Assembly: GCA_028751875.1 (NCBI GenBank)
Contig: CM054167.1
Span: 24,799,105 to 24,863,104 of the forward strand
Source: Rapana venosa
Taxonomy: Eukaryota; Mollusca; Gastropoda; Neogastropoda; Muricidae
Length of the DNA: 64,000 nt
Direction: 5' to 3'
Both the position numbers and the translations under genes were made by a program. Within the stretch, counting starts at the first letter, position 1; every line of letters starts with the position of its first letter. The notes beneath the pieces are model-generated. The model ran no database searches, was not told the DNA's origin, and saw nothing but the letters and a program-made list of their open reading frames with translations. Of this stretch, positions 1 to 11,400 are shown piece by piece.

Positions 1-640
1 CCATCTTCATCACACCCCATCCCCCCCCCCCCCCCCCATCCCCCGTACTCTTTGGAATGAATCTTTGCTATTTTAATCTCTGGTTAGAGGCACATGCACT
101 TCAAATTAAAAACAGTGACCTTAAAAAATTAAAAAATAAAAAACCACGCACGCACACACCTCACAGAACTATGAACTTTGAGAACCAAGAAGATACAATG
201 AAAGAGCAAGCAAAACTTAATTCGTGATCACTTAGTTTTTAGTTTGCTGTGTTCAATGCTTATTGCATACTTTGAGTTAGAAACCCAGTTTGAGATTTAT
301 TGTTTCCATTAACTGTCGCAAAATAGTTGTACATGTTGTTTTATATGCAACTTAAACTTTTTGAACTTGGGAGTTAAATCATGTTTTGAAGAACGTTCTT
401 TAAAATTATTATATTCCTCTTGCATTTAATCGTGCCTTTGGTCATCGTCCGTTTAGTTTAAGTCTATCCACACATAAGTATGTGTATGTTGTTGATGCGC
501 CTTCCCCAGCTTTACACCCATGTATTTTATATTTTAAATGGTACAAACTTTGTAGACAGAAGTATTCACAAATATAAAAGAGGCATTACTATGTAAAGAG
601 CTATACAGAAAAAGAAAAGCACATTCACTTACATTCTTTC
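1..640. other. AT-rich intergenic DNA, no gene seen
   Basis: This stretch opens with a C homopolymer (about 23-37) and is then AT-rich unique-looking sequence. I see no convincing reading frame, splice pair or known repeat in it. Confidence 0.5.
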
Positions 641-644
641 GTAA

Positions 645-984
645 CATGTTAAAATTTCGAGGATAACCCATGTGCTTTCTTTACATCCAGTCCCCGCTCT
701 TAGGGATACATCATGATAATAAGATAAGCCCAATATCCATACACTCACTCAGTAAAACAAAAGATGAAAACAAAAAACCTTTAAAGAACCCCCCCCCCAA
801 AAAAAACCTAACCCACCCCAAAAACTAACAACCCCAGATAGAAAGAGATCAAATCAAATAAAATCACATTAAACTATTTTACTTCGAGGATAATGAATAA
901 ACATTCGTGTGCTTTTTTACATCCAGTCTCTGTTCTTATCGGGGATAAAATCAGAAAAAAATCCTTAACATCAGAGGGGGTGGG

Positions 985-1020
<36 letters not shown>

Positions 1021-1024
1021 GGGA

Positions 1025-1055
<31 letters not shown>

Positions 1056-1460
1056 AGAGAGAACTCAACTCGAACTGGAAAGATTTATTCACAAAAAGGC
1101 CATTGGCCCATACATGAAGGAGGTTGCCAACTGCTTAGTATTTTAGTGAGAAATAAGGAAAAGGCACAAAAACAAAATGTTATTGTATAAGGACAATCAC
1201 AGAGAGAGACAATGACAATGACAAATTCTTTTATTTCGAGGATAATGAATAATAATAATAATAATATATGGAATTTATATAGCGCTGAATCTTGTAAAAA
1301 AACAAACTCATGTGCTTTTTTTACATCCAGAGAGAGAGAGAGAGGGAGAGAGAGAGTGACAAATTCTTTTATTTCGAGGATAATGAATAAGCCACTCATG
1401 TGCTTTTTTACATCCAGACAGACAGACAGAGAGAGACAGAGACAGAGAGAGCAAACCAAT
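645..1460 (-). repeat. Cluster of SINE 3' ends alternating with (GA)n tracts
   Basis: Four short copies of the same antisense SINE 3' end (an ACATCCAG box preceded by a cgaggataa box) lie at about 655-700, 880-930, 1235-1330 and 1370-1420. They are separated by purine tracts of GA/GAGG type (976-1062, 1330-1355, 1420-1450). The copy near 1245-1300 carries an AAT microsatellite followed by a box ending in tatagcgctgaatcttgtaa, which recurs at 27.7 kb and, inverted, near 22.1 kb. Open frames here are low-complexity by-products. Confidence 0.7.
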
Positions 1461-2069
1461 AAATAAACGACAAACGTATCGCCCAATATTCAAGGCAGCC
1501 CCATTTAGCGAGCGGCCGACACTATGTATCACAAGTTCTACACAAGGCGTTATCATTGACCTGGCAACCAGGGCAATTTCTGTTCCCTTTAAAAACATAA
1601 AATAAATATCAGACAGGTCCAGACTGAAAAAAATTGTCATCTGGCCGGGTAACGCTGTCGGCCCAAGTAAAACTAGGTCAGGCCAAGTAAAACTAGGTCA
1701 GACCACGTGGAGCATGCAAGGTACGCTCCGTGTAGGTTTCTACCCTGTGTCCCTGGTTGTGTCAGTGTCACTGATATGGCTAGAGCTATCTTCCTTCCCT
1801 TCGCCGGGGTACTGGTAGCATGTTCTTTTGCTTTTATCGGCATTCACCGTGCATTGTCGTCTGCTACTGAAACCAGAACCAAAGGAATGACACCGTCATG
1901 TTACCTGATTCATTCATAGTAATGATAATTATTAACATATTATATGTTATGTGGCTGAGAAAAGCTTTTTGAAAAATGTGTTCAATGACTACACATACAT
2001 ACATACATACATACATACATGTATACCTACGTAAGCACGAACATATACATGTATCCATACATACATTCA

Positions 2070-2108
<39 letters not shown>

Positions 2109-2980
2109 CCAAACAAATTGGTATCTACCCTGCTCTCAAATTAAATGAAAACTAATCATTTGCCATGATTTGGGGGGGAAAATCACACCAAGCAGACAGA
2201 TTGAGAAGACAAATGAAAGAATGAATAGATTTTAGAAAGAAAAAACAACCATAAAAGGAAAGCTGTGGACAGACAGACAAAGAGACAAGCAGTAGACTGA
2301 TAGGCTGAGACAACACACACACCACACACGCATGCGCACATGGGTCGAGGGGGGCCATGGCGGAGATGGCAGGGTTGCAACGCGGAAAAAGGGGGGACTG
2401 AAGTTATATTTGGGGTACTCCCTTTGCGGCTGCAGAATATGTTCAGTCTCTCTGAAGTCAGGGTAGTGTTGACGACACTGGGGATACCCGTTTAGAGAGG
2501 GGGGGGGGGGGGGGGGGGGGGGGGGGATACATTTTCAAACCCCACAGAAAAAGCTGAACACTGTTTGGGTAATAATGTAGAGTTGATGTGTGTATGGTTT
2601 TTCTGTGAAGGGAGTAAAAAAAAAAAAGTAGAGTTGATGTGTGTGTGCGCTCGCGTTTTGCATGGAGGGTAAAAGTGTACAGCTGATTTCTGTGGATGGT
2701 TATTGAATAAGTAAATGGTGTGCTGCATATGTCAGCTCAGAACAGGCACCACTGAGCACCACCAAAGTGACCCAGCAGCAGTGCAGGGCTCTCTGGCTGG
2801 TGGCCTTACAGTGCATGATATTGGATTTCTGACACTCGGGGTGTGATATGACGAAGGGGGGCAAGGGGGGGGGGGGGGGGGGGGGTGGGGGGGGGGGGGG
2901 GGGGGGTATTGAAATTTGGGTGGAGTAGGAAGGTGGGACAGGAAGGTAACAGCAGCAAAAAACCAAAACGAAACATTGCA
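1461..2980. repeat. Gene-free stretch with simple repeats and G homopolymers
   Basis: It holds an ACAT/CATA tetranucleotide run (about 1992-2023), an (AT)n run (about 2073-2104), a run of 28 G (2499-2526) and a 42-base block of G with one T (2865-2906). The Pro-rich minus-strand frames are translations of the poly-G blocks, not genes. Confidence 0.75.
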
Positions 2981-3312
2981 AAAACTGGACATTGCCGGTG
3001 ACGTCAGACTTCTGCAGGATTGAACATTCACCAAAAGAAAGAAAAAAGTTTCAGAAACCAGCAGGACATCCAGGGGAATGCTCAGTATTGATACTAGGGG
3101 TGTTCAGGTTATCCACGTGCGTGTACTCGCCAGTTTCTATAGTTTTATGAGGCTCACATTCCGGAGGTGTCACCCCTTTGGACAAGTCCAAATTCAGCGA
3201 ATTTTTTTTTACCCACAAACCTGTGAATGTGACAGATTGGCTCAGTCCTTTCTTCCTTCAGCTTTCTTACTGAGAGGACGTGCACAGAAGTATTCGTGAC
3301 TTTGACTTAACC

Positions 3313-3334
3313 ATGGCAGACTCGTTTCGAGACA
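3313..3334 (+). CDS. Candidate first coding exon of an unknown host gene
   Basis: An ATG in strong initiation context (aaccATGG) opens a frame reading MADSFRD. After 22 coding bases it meets a good splice donor (gaca/GTAAGTG at 3335), leaving phase 1. This is only a pattern match: no upstream promoter element is clear, and seven codons carry little information. The best partner exon I can see is 7552-7675, whose first two bases complete an ATG codon. I do not recognise the protein. It could equally be a chance ATG next to a cryptic donor. Confidence 0.3.
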
Positions 3335-3562
3335 GTAAGTGCACAAAAATAATCTTTATAAGCACTGTTAGCCAGCCCTAACTATGATTATTGTATCTTT
3401 TCATTAATGTTATTATTTATTGCCTGTTTAATATTTACCTGCGACTTTTTAGGCTTAAAGTTAATTACAGGGATCCATATTTGGGAGTCAGTCAAATAAT
3501 GACACTGGTTCAGGGTCTGCCAATTTAACGCCGTTCTTCTTTTTCTTTTTGGAGAAAAAAAA

Positions 3563-3587
3563 GGGGGGGGGGGGGGGGGGGGGGGGG
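3563..3587. repeat. Poly-G tract (25 G)
   Basis: Uninterrupted G run just after an A-rich stretch. Such tracts recur throughout the window and could form G-quadruplexes or reflect polymerase slippage. Confidence 0.9.
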
Positions 3588-3679
3588 AGTACAGAGGGAT
3601 TTAGGGAGAGGAGGTTATGGTGAGTGGAAGTTGACTTAGTTCTACACAGATTTTATTAGTTGCAGCAGTAGCACCCTGA

Positions 3680-4470
3680 TTGGTCGGTAGTCTAGAGGGG
3701 GAGCGGGCCCGATATCCGTTGTGCGCGACCGCTATGCCGCCTTTACGACCCGCTATGCCGCCGACCTTGTACCCCGTATGCCGCCGACCCGTTGTTACTA
3801 GGTACTGGTGAAACACACATTTTATAATCTAGACTATCATGCACATATATAGCTGTTTTGATTTTCGCACTGTCGTCTACGTTTTCAGTCACAGGTGGAT
3901 AGAAAAAATTCGACAGTTTGGACAAATTGCATCTGGTCACATTCAGTGATTGAAGTATAAGCATCTGATAGCTGTTTGAGAAACTTTCCTTTAAAATTCG
4001 TTTCTAGCACACTGTTTTTTCTTTTTGTTATTGTTTTTGTTTCTCATTAAAAATATAGAAAATTAAACGTATCCCATTTGTCTTCAGTGTCGTTCAGTGT
4101 TTTCATCATAAACGTCATTTAAAACTTTTCACGGGCATGAAAAATAACCCCCAGAAACGGAATAGCGGCATATCGGGTCGGCGGCACAGCGGGTCGGCGG
4201 CACAGCGGGTACCTCCCGTCTAGAGGTAACAACACCTGCTTAGAAAACAATTGTGGGTTCGCTCCCTTTTGTGTCCAACTTGTCCCCCATCCTGTAGACC
4301 TTGAGTGGTGGTCTGGGTGCTAGTCTTCCAGACATGCTTCAGCAGAGCTCCGGTGTACAGCGTGCATTCAGCACATGTAAAATGAGTCCAAGGCAACAAG
4401 AGTTGTCTCTGGCAAAATTTTGTAGAAAAAAGACAGGGGCTGTCATTGGGGGAAATAAATGCTCTTAAAA
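3680..4470 (+). repeat. tRNA-derived SINE split by a DNA transposon
   Basis: Reading from the left flank (ggtcggtagtctagagg) directly into the right flank (taacaacacctgcttag, then gtgggttcgctccc) gives a tRNA-like head with A-box-like and B-box-like segments. The body near 4260-4430 is related to a sequence at 21.77-21.95 kb, with shared gcacatgtaaaa-like and acaagagttgtc boxes. The head is interrupted at 3699-4217 by the element listed next. The SINE class is inferred from the promoter-like boxes and from the dispersed copies. Confidence 0.6.
3699..4217. mobile_element. Non-autonomous DNA transposon with GC-rich inverted ends and 8-9 bp target duplication
   Basis: A direct repeat gtctagagg flanks the insert at 3690-3698 and 4218-4226. 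Inside it, the left end carries GC-rich repeats of the type ccgctatgccgccgac (about 3728-3790). The right end carries the same motif on the opposite strand (about 4160-4210), so the termini are inverted repeats built from short subterminal repeats. The interior (about 3800-4130) is AT-rich and non-coding. An 8-bp duplication with TCTAGA core fits hAT or P-like families. The terminal bases (GGGGAG/GGGAGG) are not the classical hAT CAG end, so I leave the superfamily open. Confidence 0.65.
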
Positions 4471-4474
4471 ACGG

Positions 4475-5230
4475 GAAAATATCTTAAAACACACACACAA
4501 TTTTTTTTTTTTTTTTAAAGATGCGTTGCTCCTGTGACCTTACGATGTACTCTCCCTGGGAAGAGCAGCCCATATGTCACCAGAAATCTGCTGTGACCAA
4601 ATGTTAAAGTGGTATTCAGTAGAATTGAATTCAGTTGTAACACTTAAGTGTAGTACATTATAGGGTTTTTTAAAAAATATTTATTGGTTTTGCTGTTGGA
4701 AGCTGAGCTGAGCAAACAAAAAAAAAGTAACATTTGCAAAATTTTTCGGTTCAGATTTCATGCTTTCATAGTTATCATTGCATCATATTTTCCACCATCC
4801 ATTTTTGCAGCATCTACAAAGACCAGTACTGCACAAGTTCAATACACATTGCACGCAAAAACTGACAACTGCGTGGTAGGTGTGTGTGTGTGTGTGTTCA
4901 GTAAGCAAGCAGGGGATCTTGCAACCTTAAGAAAACCCCCAACAGCTGTGTCCGTGTATCACGTGATTGTAGTGATATTGAAAGAATAATGAAATGTTCT
5001 AGTTTTGTCTATTAAAGTAGCTTACACCAAACGATTGGGGGATAAAAACCCCAAAACAAAACAAACCAAGGAGGAAAAACACCTGGGCCTATTCCGATGC
5101 CTTCATAAGTTCATCCCTTGATTGTAATGATGACCTCTCATTTGTAAAATAAAAATGTATCATTTGCAACAAGGCATTTGGTCTACTCCCCCCACCCCTC
5201 CCCTAACCTCCTCACACACGTACACACTAT

Positions 5231-5281
<51 letters not shown>

Positions 5282-5940
5282 ATCATTATTTCGTTTTTTT
5301 GCCATTTCGATTTCTTTGGGTATTTAGCCTAGTCTTCCTTGTCGCTGCACAACTGGCGTCATAAGATGGAGAAACCATTAACGGTAACCAGGCAGGATAT
5401 TAGCATTCGCTGTTCTGTTGGTTGTATCGGTACTTGATGTTTATTGTAAACAAAACACTGGGTTACCGATTTTTAAAAAAATCATTTTTTGATGAATGAA
5501 GATGGCTGAACCTCTTCGTGTGTGCCAGGGTTAGATTCAATCCAGCTGAGTGTCATCGGTCATTTCGGAGAGATTGTCAATAAGCCTTGGTCTTCCGTTT
5601 ACAGGCATGCTAGGCTAGATTCTAGCGATCATACTTTGAGAATGATGAGGCCCTTTTATCTATTCCAAAATGTGGTATGCAGCAGTACCCTAGCCTTGCA
5701 TTATTATTGGAGGACCTCCCCCCCCCCCCAAGGTCAGGCAGTTTGTAGGTGACCTATATTTAGATTAAGCCTAAGAGGTGAAGGGTACACTTGAGTTAGA
5801 TCTGGATCTGAATTTTTATTTTTAAAAAGGGAAAAGCTTTTACATCACAAAGATGTGGTTATTTTGCAAGGGAATGTAGGGTAAGAAGGGGGGGGGGGGG
5901 GGAGGTATTTGTGCTTGTCTCTTTTCAGCCACAGCTCATC
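4475..5940. repeat. Gene-free stretch containing a 47-base poly-C tract
   Basis: AT-rich DNA with a T run (about 4501-4516), a short (GT)n (about 4882-4896) and an exceptional run of 47 C at 5233-5279. No coding region is supported. The Pro-run frame over the C tract is an artefact. Confidence 0.7.
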
Positions 5941-5958
5941 AGTAGGTCAAACCTCCCC

Positions 5959-6135
5959 ACTGTGATTATACCACAATATTATTTAAAAAACAAACCTTTT
6001 CAAAATTTTGTTTGGATAGTATAATCACTTAACAGATTACTGTGATTATACCACAATATTATTTAAAGACATTATTTAAAAAACAAACCTTATCAAAATT
6101 TTGTTTGGATAGTATAATCATTTAACAGATTTTTG
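5959..6135 (+). repeat. Tandem duplication of about 80 bp
   Basis: The box tgtgattataccacaatatt followed by an A-rich segment and ttttgtttggatagtataat occurs twice, starting near 5959 and 6040. The second copy has an extra internal attattta-type duplication. Confidence 0.8.
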
Positions 6136-6204
6136 GCATGGGCCCCCACAGGCAATTGTGAGCAAGACATCACTTTGATGGAGTAGGATTTAGAGGGCTT
6201 GCTT

Positions 6205-6421
6205 GGATGGCCAGGTGGATAAGACTATAAACTGAGGTGCCATGTGCAAATGCATTCAGAGTATCCTGTGCACATATAACAACCTGTTTGACTTTTCAAA
6301 AGAGTAGGCCATTGAGTGCCAGTGGAAACAGACGACAAAGTTTACAGAACTGCATACACACAGGGACTGGATGTATAAAGGCACATGAGTGTTTATACTA
6401 TTATCCTTGAAATAAATAAAA
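6205..6421 (+). repeat. SINE fragment (family 1, type-1 tail)
   Basis: The body boxes gactataaactgagg, tgtgcacatataac, agagtaggccattg and the tail box gggactggatgta are all present, followed by the terminal tattatccttgaaataaa. The promoter head is missing or degenerate. The same series of boxes recurs in full copies at 7829, 15914 and 51488. Confidence 0.75.
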
Positions 6422-6493
6422 GGTGGATAGCACTTTTGATGTTTAATCCATACAGTGAAATCGGTGGTCAGATAAAAGTGATTACAATAACTT

Positions 6494-6612
6494 GAGATTT
6501 TAGTAAACAACAATAGAGCTTTTTAATTACCACAAGATTTTAGTAAACAACATTAGAGCTTTTTATTACCACAAGATTTTAGTAAACAACATTAGAGCTT
6601 TTAATTACCACA
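6494..6612 (+). repeat. Short tandem repeat of about 43 bp, three copies
   Basis: The unit, beginning agattttagtaaacaaca and ending ttattaccac, is repeated about three times with small indels. Confidence 0.8.
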
Positions 6613-6619
6613 TGTCTAG

Positions 6620-7550
6620 TATAATGTACAGCTATTCACTAAAACGGTGCTATCCAAAAGTACAGGATTGTCAATATACACTCGCTTCAGTTCATGAAAG
6701 TTAACTCTCATTGCTTTCTTTTTTCATTGCAGCTTGCGATTGACATTTCACTTTGGGCGTTTTTCATCTCTTCGTTTGTCACATAAGGTGGAAGTTTCAT
6801 TTTGGTTCTTTCCACTTGCCGTACTCAAATTAAATAACATTTTGGTAATTTTGTCTTCGTTTTGCTTGTACTTGAGCAGAATTTTCATTATTTTGCTTCC
6901 TTGCGTTGCTGACGGCTAGATCTACACCAAAATGTAAGTAAAACAGTTTGTTAGAACTACAATATACTATCATTATGTGCATAGTTGGTGTGTGAAACTA
7001 AGTGGTCTATCATAGTAACCCCAGTGACTTGGTCAGAGAAAGAGAGAGTGTGTGTGTGTGAGAAAAAGAGAAAATTATGGTAAGGTATTAATATAATTTT
7101 ATACTTGGAAGTATTTGTTGTGATTGCAAAGGATTTATTCTTATTAATCTAAAGGATGGTCTTGCACTTATTTCAAGTTATTTGTGTCAAACTGTTAATG
7201 ATGTGAGTTCAGGATTCGCTTCTTTTTGTTTCATTGTTTGCTGTGTTTGCTTCTTTGTAGTTCGATATTTTTTGGGTTGCATTTTATTTTCCAAGACTTC
7301 CTATTGTTGTGGTAGATGCTGCCTATTGGCGTATTGGCGACAGAAGTAACATCTGATCAACTGAAAGTGGTTTTTGTGTGTGTCTGCTTCCATTGGTGGC
7401 ATAACTGATCAAGTTCTATAAATTGCTCTGAATTTGTGGTGTTCCCTACGTTAATTTTTTAATCATTTTTATACTGTAGGTGATACCATTCTAACACATG
7501 TGTGGACTGATGAACAAGACATCTGATATTGATTTCCCTTTCCTATTCCA
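6620..7550. other. AT-rich non-coding stretch
   Basis: I see no reliable gene. A short open frame at 6734-6919 begins near a ttcattgcag-like acceptor, but its product is hydrophobic and of unbiased composition. A (GT)n run lies near 7050. If the exons at 3313 and 7552 belong together, this is intron. Confidence 0.4.
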
Positions 7551-7551
7551 G

Positions 7552-7675
7552 TGACTGTCCTTTCTCTGCTAGCAGGGGAATCCACATCCCAAAATGGCAG
7601 CCATTCTGAAATGGTGTACGGTGTACTAACTCATCTACATCCTGGCACGGCACCTAATTCTGTCGGTGTTTAAAG
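7552..7675 (+). CDS. Candidate second exon of an unknown host gene
   Basis: A good acceptor (tttcctattccag ending at 7551) and a good donor (AAAG/GTAAGA at 7676) bound 124 bases. In the frame left by the 3313-3334 exon, 40 codons are open with ordinary, non-repetitive composition, including HSEMVYGVLTHLHPGTAP. A TAA then appears at 7671-7673, only two bases before the exon end. A single-base loss in the adjacent T run would produce this stop, so an assembly error, a pseudogene or an untranslated leader exon are all possible. I do not recognise the family. Confidence 0.35.
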
Positions 7676-7828
7676 GTAAGAATAAAATAATTTTTATTGA
7701 TTGTTAATGATCACTATGTTCGGCTTCTCATAGGACTGGACTCCAATCCTGTCTTAAGTGTCCAGTTAACCATGCTGTATTTCATTGTTCTGTATGCTTC
7801 AATTGGGAGGGGGGGTGGGGGGGGTGGG

Positions 7829-8165
7829 GGGGATAGCCTTGTGGTTAGAGCTTTGCACATCGTGATCTGCTAACGTGGGTTCAAATCTCGTTCAAGGGAT
7901 TTTTTCCCCTTGAGTTAACATCGGTGCCAAATCTTCTTCCCCCAAAAGTCCTTCGGATGAGACTTTAAACCGAGGTCCTGTGTGCGAAGGCACACAGAAC
8001 ATCTTGTGCACACATTAAAACCTGTTCTGCTTTTCGGAAGAGTAGGCCATTATGTGCTGGTGGGAACAGGTGACAAAATTGACAAAACTGCATACACATG
8101 GGGACTGGATGCAAAAAAGCACATTAGTGCTTATTCCATTATCCTTGAAGTAAAAGTGAATCAAG
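7829..8165 (+). repeat. tRNA-derived SINE, near full length (family 1, type-1 tail)
   Basis: The head gatagccttgtggttagagc matches a pol III A box and the segment gggttcaaatctc a B box. The body follows in order: ttttttccccttgagttaac, gatgagactttaaaccgagg, catcttgtgcacac, agagtaggccattatg, ggggactggatgca, and the 3' end ccattatccttgaagtaaa. The element is preceded by a G-rich tract (7807-7830). Confidence 0.85.
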
Positions 8166-8169
8166 GAAT

Positions 8170-8738
8170 TCATTAAATGTATACAAGCTGAGATACGTAG
8201 CTTGCGTTGAACATACCTATCATTATATGTAAGTTGTAACATACTATAGTGTGTGTGTTTGTGTAAATAGCATACTGTACACTTTGTTTTAACTGAAGTA
8301 AAACATTTAAATTTTTGAAATGGTACTGTATTTTGTTGTTGTTGCTTTGATTTTATGTCTATTCACTAATAAGCCATATTAGACAATGGGTAGGGGAGGG
8401 GGCACCTATGTTGGTGGTTGTATGCAGTAAAATGTTTATCTATTGTTACGTAAGATAGACATTGCGCAGAAAATGGCTAAACAATGATAACAACAAATAA
8501 GTACATAAGAAATACTTACATGACTTATAACTATAATATATGTCTTATAGGACTGTTCATTAAAGATTTTGTTACACGAAAGGCCAAATTATAATGTTTA
8601 ATATCTTATCCAAGGATTTCTCAGGAAAAGATGGTAAGAATGGTTTTAGACTCTTACATTGAAAAATTATATGAATGCTGGTAATATTCTCACCACAGAA
8701 ACATGTTATATTTTTGCTATAATTATTTAGTGATAAAA
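8170..8738. other. AT-rich stretch, nothing recognised
   Basis: No supported gene or repeat beyond short A/T runs. Confidence 0.4.
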
Positions 8739-8739
8739 G

Positions 8740-10145
8740 CATTCAGTTTTATCTGAAAAAAAATAGAACGCTAGCCTTTCTTGCCATGGCAAAACTTGGA
8801 TGGTTGTTTGAATAGGTGTCGGAGTAATCAATATCCCTTAAAAGAGGGGCAGTGAATAAAACCTGTCTGAAAAGTACTCCTTTGGATAATAAGCTTTTTT
8901 TAGCCCTGCTCCACGATGCCTTTTCTAGTAAATGATAGCCCTCTTGTAAAGATAATGGAACATGTAGTTCTACAGAATCCTCTCCATGCTTTGCACCTCT
9001 CCTTGCAGCTCTGTCAGGCCCATTCATTTAGTGTGAACTCTGCATGTGAAGGTACCCAACACTGAAACAGAGACGCAACACCCTTTAAAGCTAAAGCATG
9101 TAAGATATGATTGATCTCTTTAATACAACTTTATACATTTTCTTAGAACCTGTAGATTTCAATGCATAGAGTACCGATTTCAGAATCAACGCAAAGTAAA
9201 ATTTGAAAATATTCAGCAGAAGATCAAGAATATACTTAAGAGCCATTAAAATTGCTATTAGCTCAGCAGTGAATATCAAATGATGTTTACCAGCATATTT
9301 TTCTATTTTAAGCGATGGTATTATGAAAGCTGAACCTTTTTCTTGATCATCTAGATGTGAACCATCTGTAAAGACTTTAAAATGAAATTTATGATGAATG
9401 GGAGATCGGACTTTAGAAGTCATATTTTGATTTTCACTGCCATATTAGTAAATTCTATATAAAAATTTTCTGTGTTCATTTCCCATGAAGGATAAGGTAG
9501 AACTTTTGTTTGTGTGTCCATGGTATGTTGATTGATTCCAGATGTTAAAAAAGGTCTGAAACATACGTACACATTGGCCTTTAAGAAGATATTTATTTTG
9601 CCCTTTTAGGAAAATTGATTTCTGATTTAATTTTTACTTGGGGTGAATTAAAAATTTTCAAGGTTGTGCTTCTGAGTACATATTTTGTATGCCAACTGTC
9701 GGTATTCATCTAGGGGCAATTCTCCAGTTTTATTTTAAGTTCCAAGAGCCGGTGCATAAAAAGGTACTCTGAGGGCAAGCCTGTATGCCTTAGTCAATAC
9801 TTTGTAACTTTTTAAGAAAGTACTTGGGTGCATTGAAAAAGACCTTGTCCATAAGACAGTTTGGAATGAATAAGGGATGTTGCTATTTACATTTCAGATT
9901 TAAAGTGCTTTGTCGCCAAAATTGCTTACTTACCATTTAAAGTAAATTCACACATTCTATTTAAAGTAAATTCACACACTTTCTTGCTTTAGTTAAGGTA
10001 TACTCGATATGTGCATTTCAAGCTAGTTTAGACGTAAGAATGACTCCCAAGAATTTTATTATTGTTTTTATATTGGATAATTTCACTGCCAATCCTGAAC
10101 ATCGGTAGCTCATCTGGATTTACTACCATTGTTAAAAAGTACTAG
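8740..10145 (-). mobile_element. Decayed LINE 3' half with RNase H domain
   Basis: On the minus strand, conceptual fragments read from about 10140 down. First comes a segment around 9840-9690 of the kind found between RT and RNase H in I-group LINEs (a PFYAPALGT-type motif). An RNase H start follows at 9423-9091, with FTDGS carrying the first catalytic Asp and AELIAILMAL the conserved Glu. A C-terminal piece lies at 9027-8749 with a VPLSLQEGYHLLEKASW segment. Frames are interrupted by stops and shifts, so it is inactive. The 9027-8749 piece closely matches the plus-strand fragment at 14.8-15.6 kb (IPLSLKEEYCLLKKTCW), so both belong to one family. Confidence 0.7.
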
Positions 10146-10384
10146 ATGTGTTTATCATGTTTAAAAAATACCAACAAACCCTAGTGTTTGTGTTTTTGTA
10201 AATGTACACTGAATTCTTTGAATTGAAAATCTAATACACTTTAGTTTCCTTAGTTAACTAACAAGAGATGTTCAGATAATAGAACACGGCCATGAAGTAC
10301 CCCTAATCCTGAGGTCACAGGTTTGAATCTGGGTGTGGGCAGGAAAAAGTCGCTGCTGACAGCGTCTGTAGTTCATGATATGAA

Positions 10385-10830
10385 TGGGTGGTGGGATAGC
10401 CTAGTGGTCAGAATAATGTGCTTAATTTGATAGGCAAGGGATCAAGCCACCATCAAGATGCCCTTTCAGGAGGATTTACCCCTGGAGGTCATCAGTACTG
10501 ACTCCACTCCCCCAAAAATCCTTTGTAATAGACTATAAGCTGAGGCCCACTGTGTGAACTCATGCAGATCATCTTGCACACATCGTAAAATCCATTCTGC
10601 CTTTATGAAGAGTAGGCCATTCATGCTGGTAAGAATGGGATGACAAAATATATATGCATAGTAATGTTGTGTTTAGACATCATCCCCGAGGTCAGAATGT
10701 GGCTGCCTTTATTGTGGGATAAAAATGGTCGCACATACAAAAATCTTACCATTGGTGAACCTCGGAGCTGTAGCTGAGGAATGAGGTGGGAGGGGGGGGG
10801 ATTATAGTAGGAATGAGGCTCAGCTCCACC
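10385..10830 (+). repeat. SINE, family 1 head with type-2 tail
   Basis: The head gggatagcctagtggtcag is A-box-like. The body boxes tgactccactcccccaaaaa, gactataagctgaggccc and agagtaggccatt follow. Instead of the ggggactggatg tail, this copy ends in the alternative tail running gacatcatccccgaggtcag, then ggtcgcacatacaaaaatct and ccattggtgaacctcgga (to about 10790). Confidence 0.75.
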
Positions 10831-10867
10831 CACTACCCCCACCCCTTAAGTGAAAGAATGTTAGAAG

Positions 10868-11262
10868 GAAGGCGGCAGGATGGTTAAACCAGCCTAACAA
10901 GTAAGCCATGAGATTCTGGGTTCAATTCCAGCCTTGCCCTTTCTTCCCAATTTGATGAGAAAATAGAACTGAATGTTGAAGTCCTTCATATCAGTCTCTA
11001 AACCAAGGTCCCATGTGCAAAGACATGCAGAATATCTTTTGCACACGTTAAAACACATTCCACCTTTCAGAAGAGTAGGCCATTTCGTGCCCGTATGAAC
11101 GGATAACATTTCAAATATGCATGCACACAAGCATCCTGATTAGACACCATCCCTGAAGTCAGAATGTGGCTATTTCAGTGGTGAGGGGGGAAAAATGGAC
11201 GCATATGCAAAAATCTGACCATTGGTAAAACTTAGAGCTCTAGCAGAGGAAAAAACCAACCA
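10868..11262 (+). repeat. SINE, second head subtype with type-2 tail
   Basis: The head ggcaggatggttaaacc with B-box-like gggttcaattccag and the box agccttgccctttcttccca is shared with the copy at 33497. The body includes accaaggtcccatgtgcaaa and agagtaggccatttcgtg. The tail is type 2 (accatccctgaagtcagaat, then accattggtaaaacttagag). Confidence 0.75.
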
Positions 11263-11294
11263 AACAAACAAAAAAGGCAGGGCTGAAACCTTCC

Positions 11295-11400
11295 CTAGAA
11301 GTGGGAACAGATGACAATTTACAAAACCGCATACACATGGGGACTGGATGTAAAAAAGCACATAAGTGCTTAGTCCATTATCCTCGATATAAAAGAATCT
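11295..11400 (+). repeat. SINE type-1 tail fragment
   Basis: Only the last ~100 bases remain: gtgggaacagatgacaattt, ggggactggatgtaaaaaag and ccattatcctcgatataaaa. It lies directly behind the type-2 tail of the preceding SINE. Confidence 0.8.

Noticed and set aside
893..1117. Arg/Glu-rich frames over GA tracts (also 17961-18275 and 27584-27928)
   Set aside because: Decoded dinucleotide repeats without independent coding evidence.
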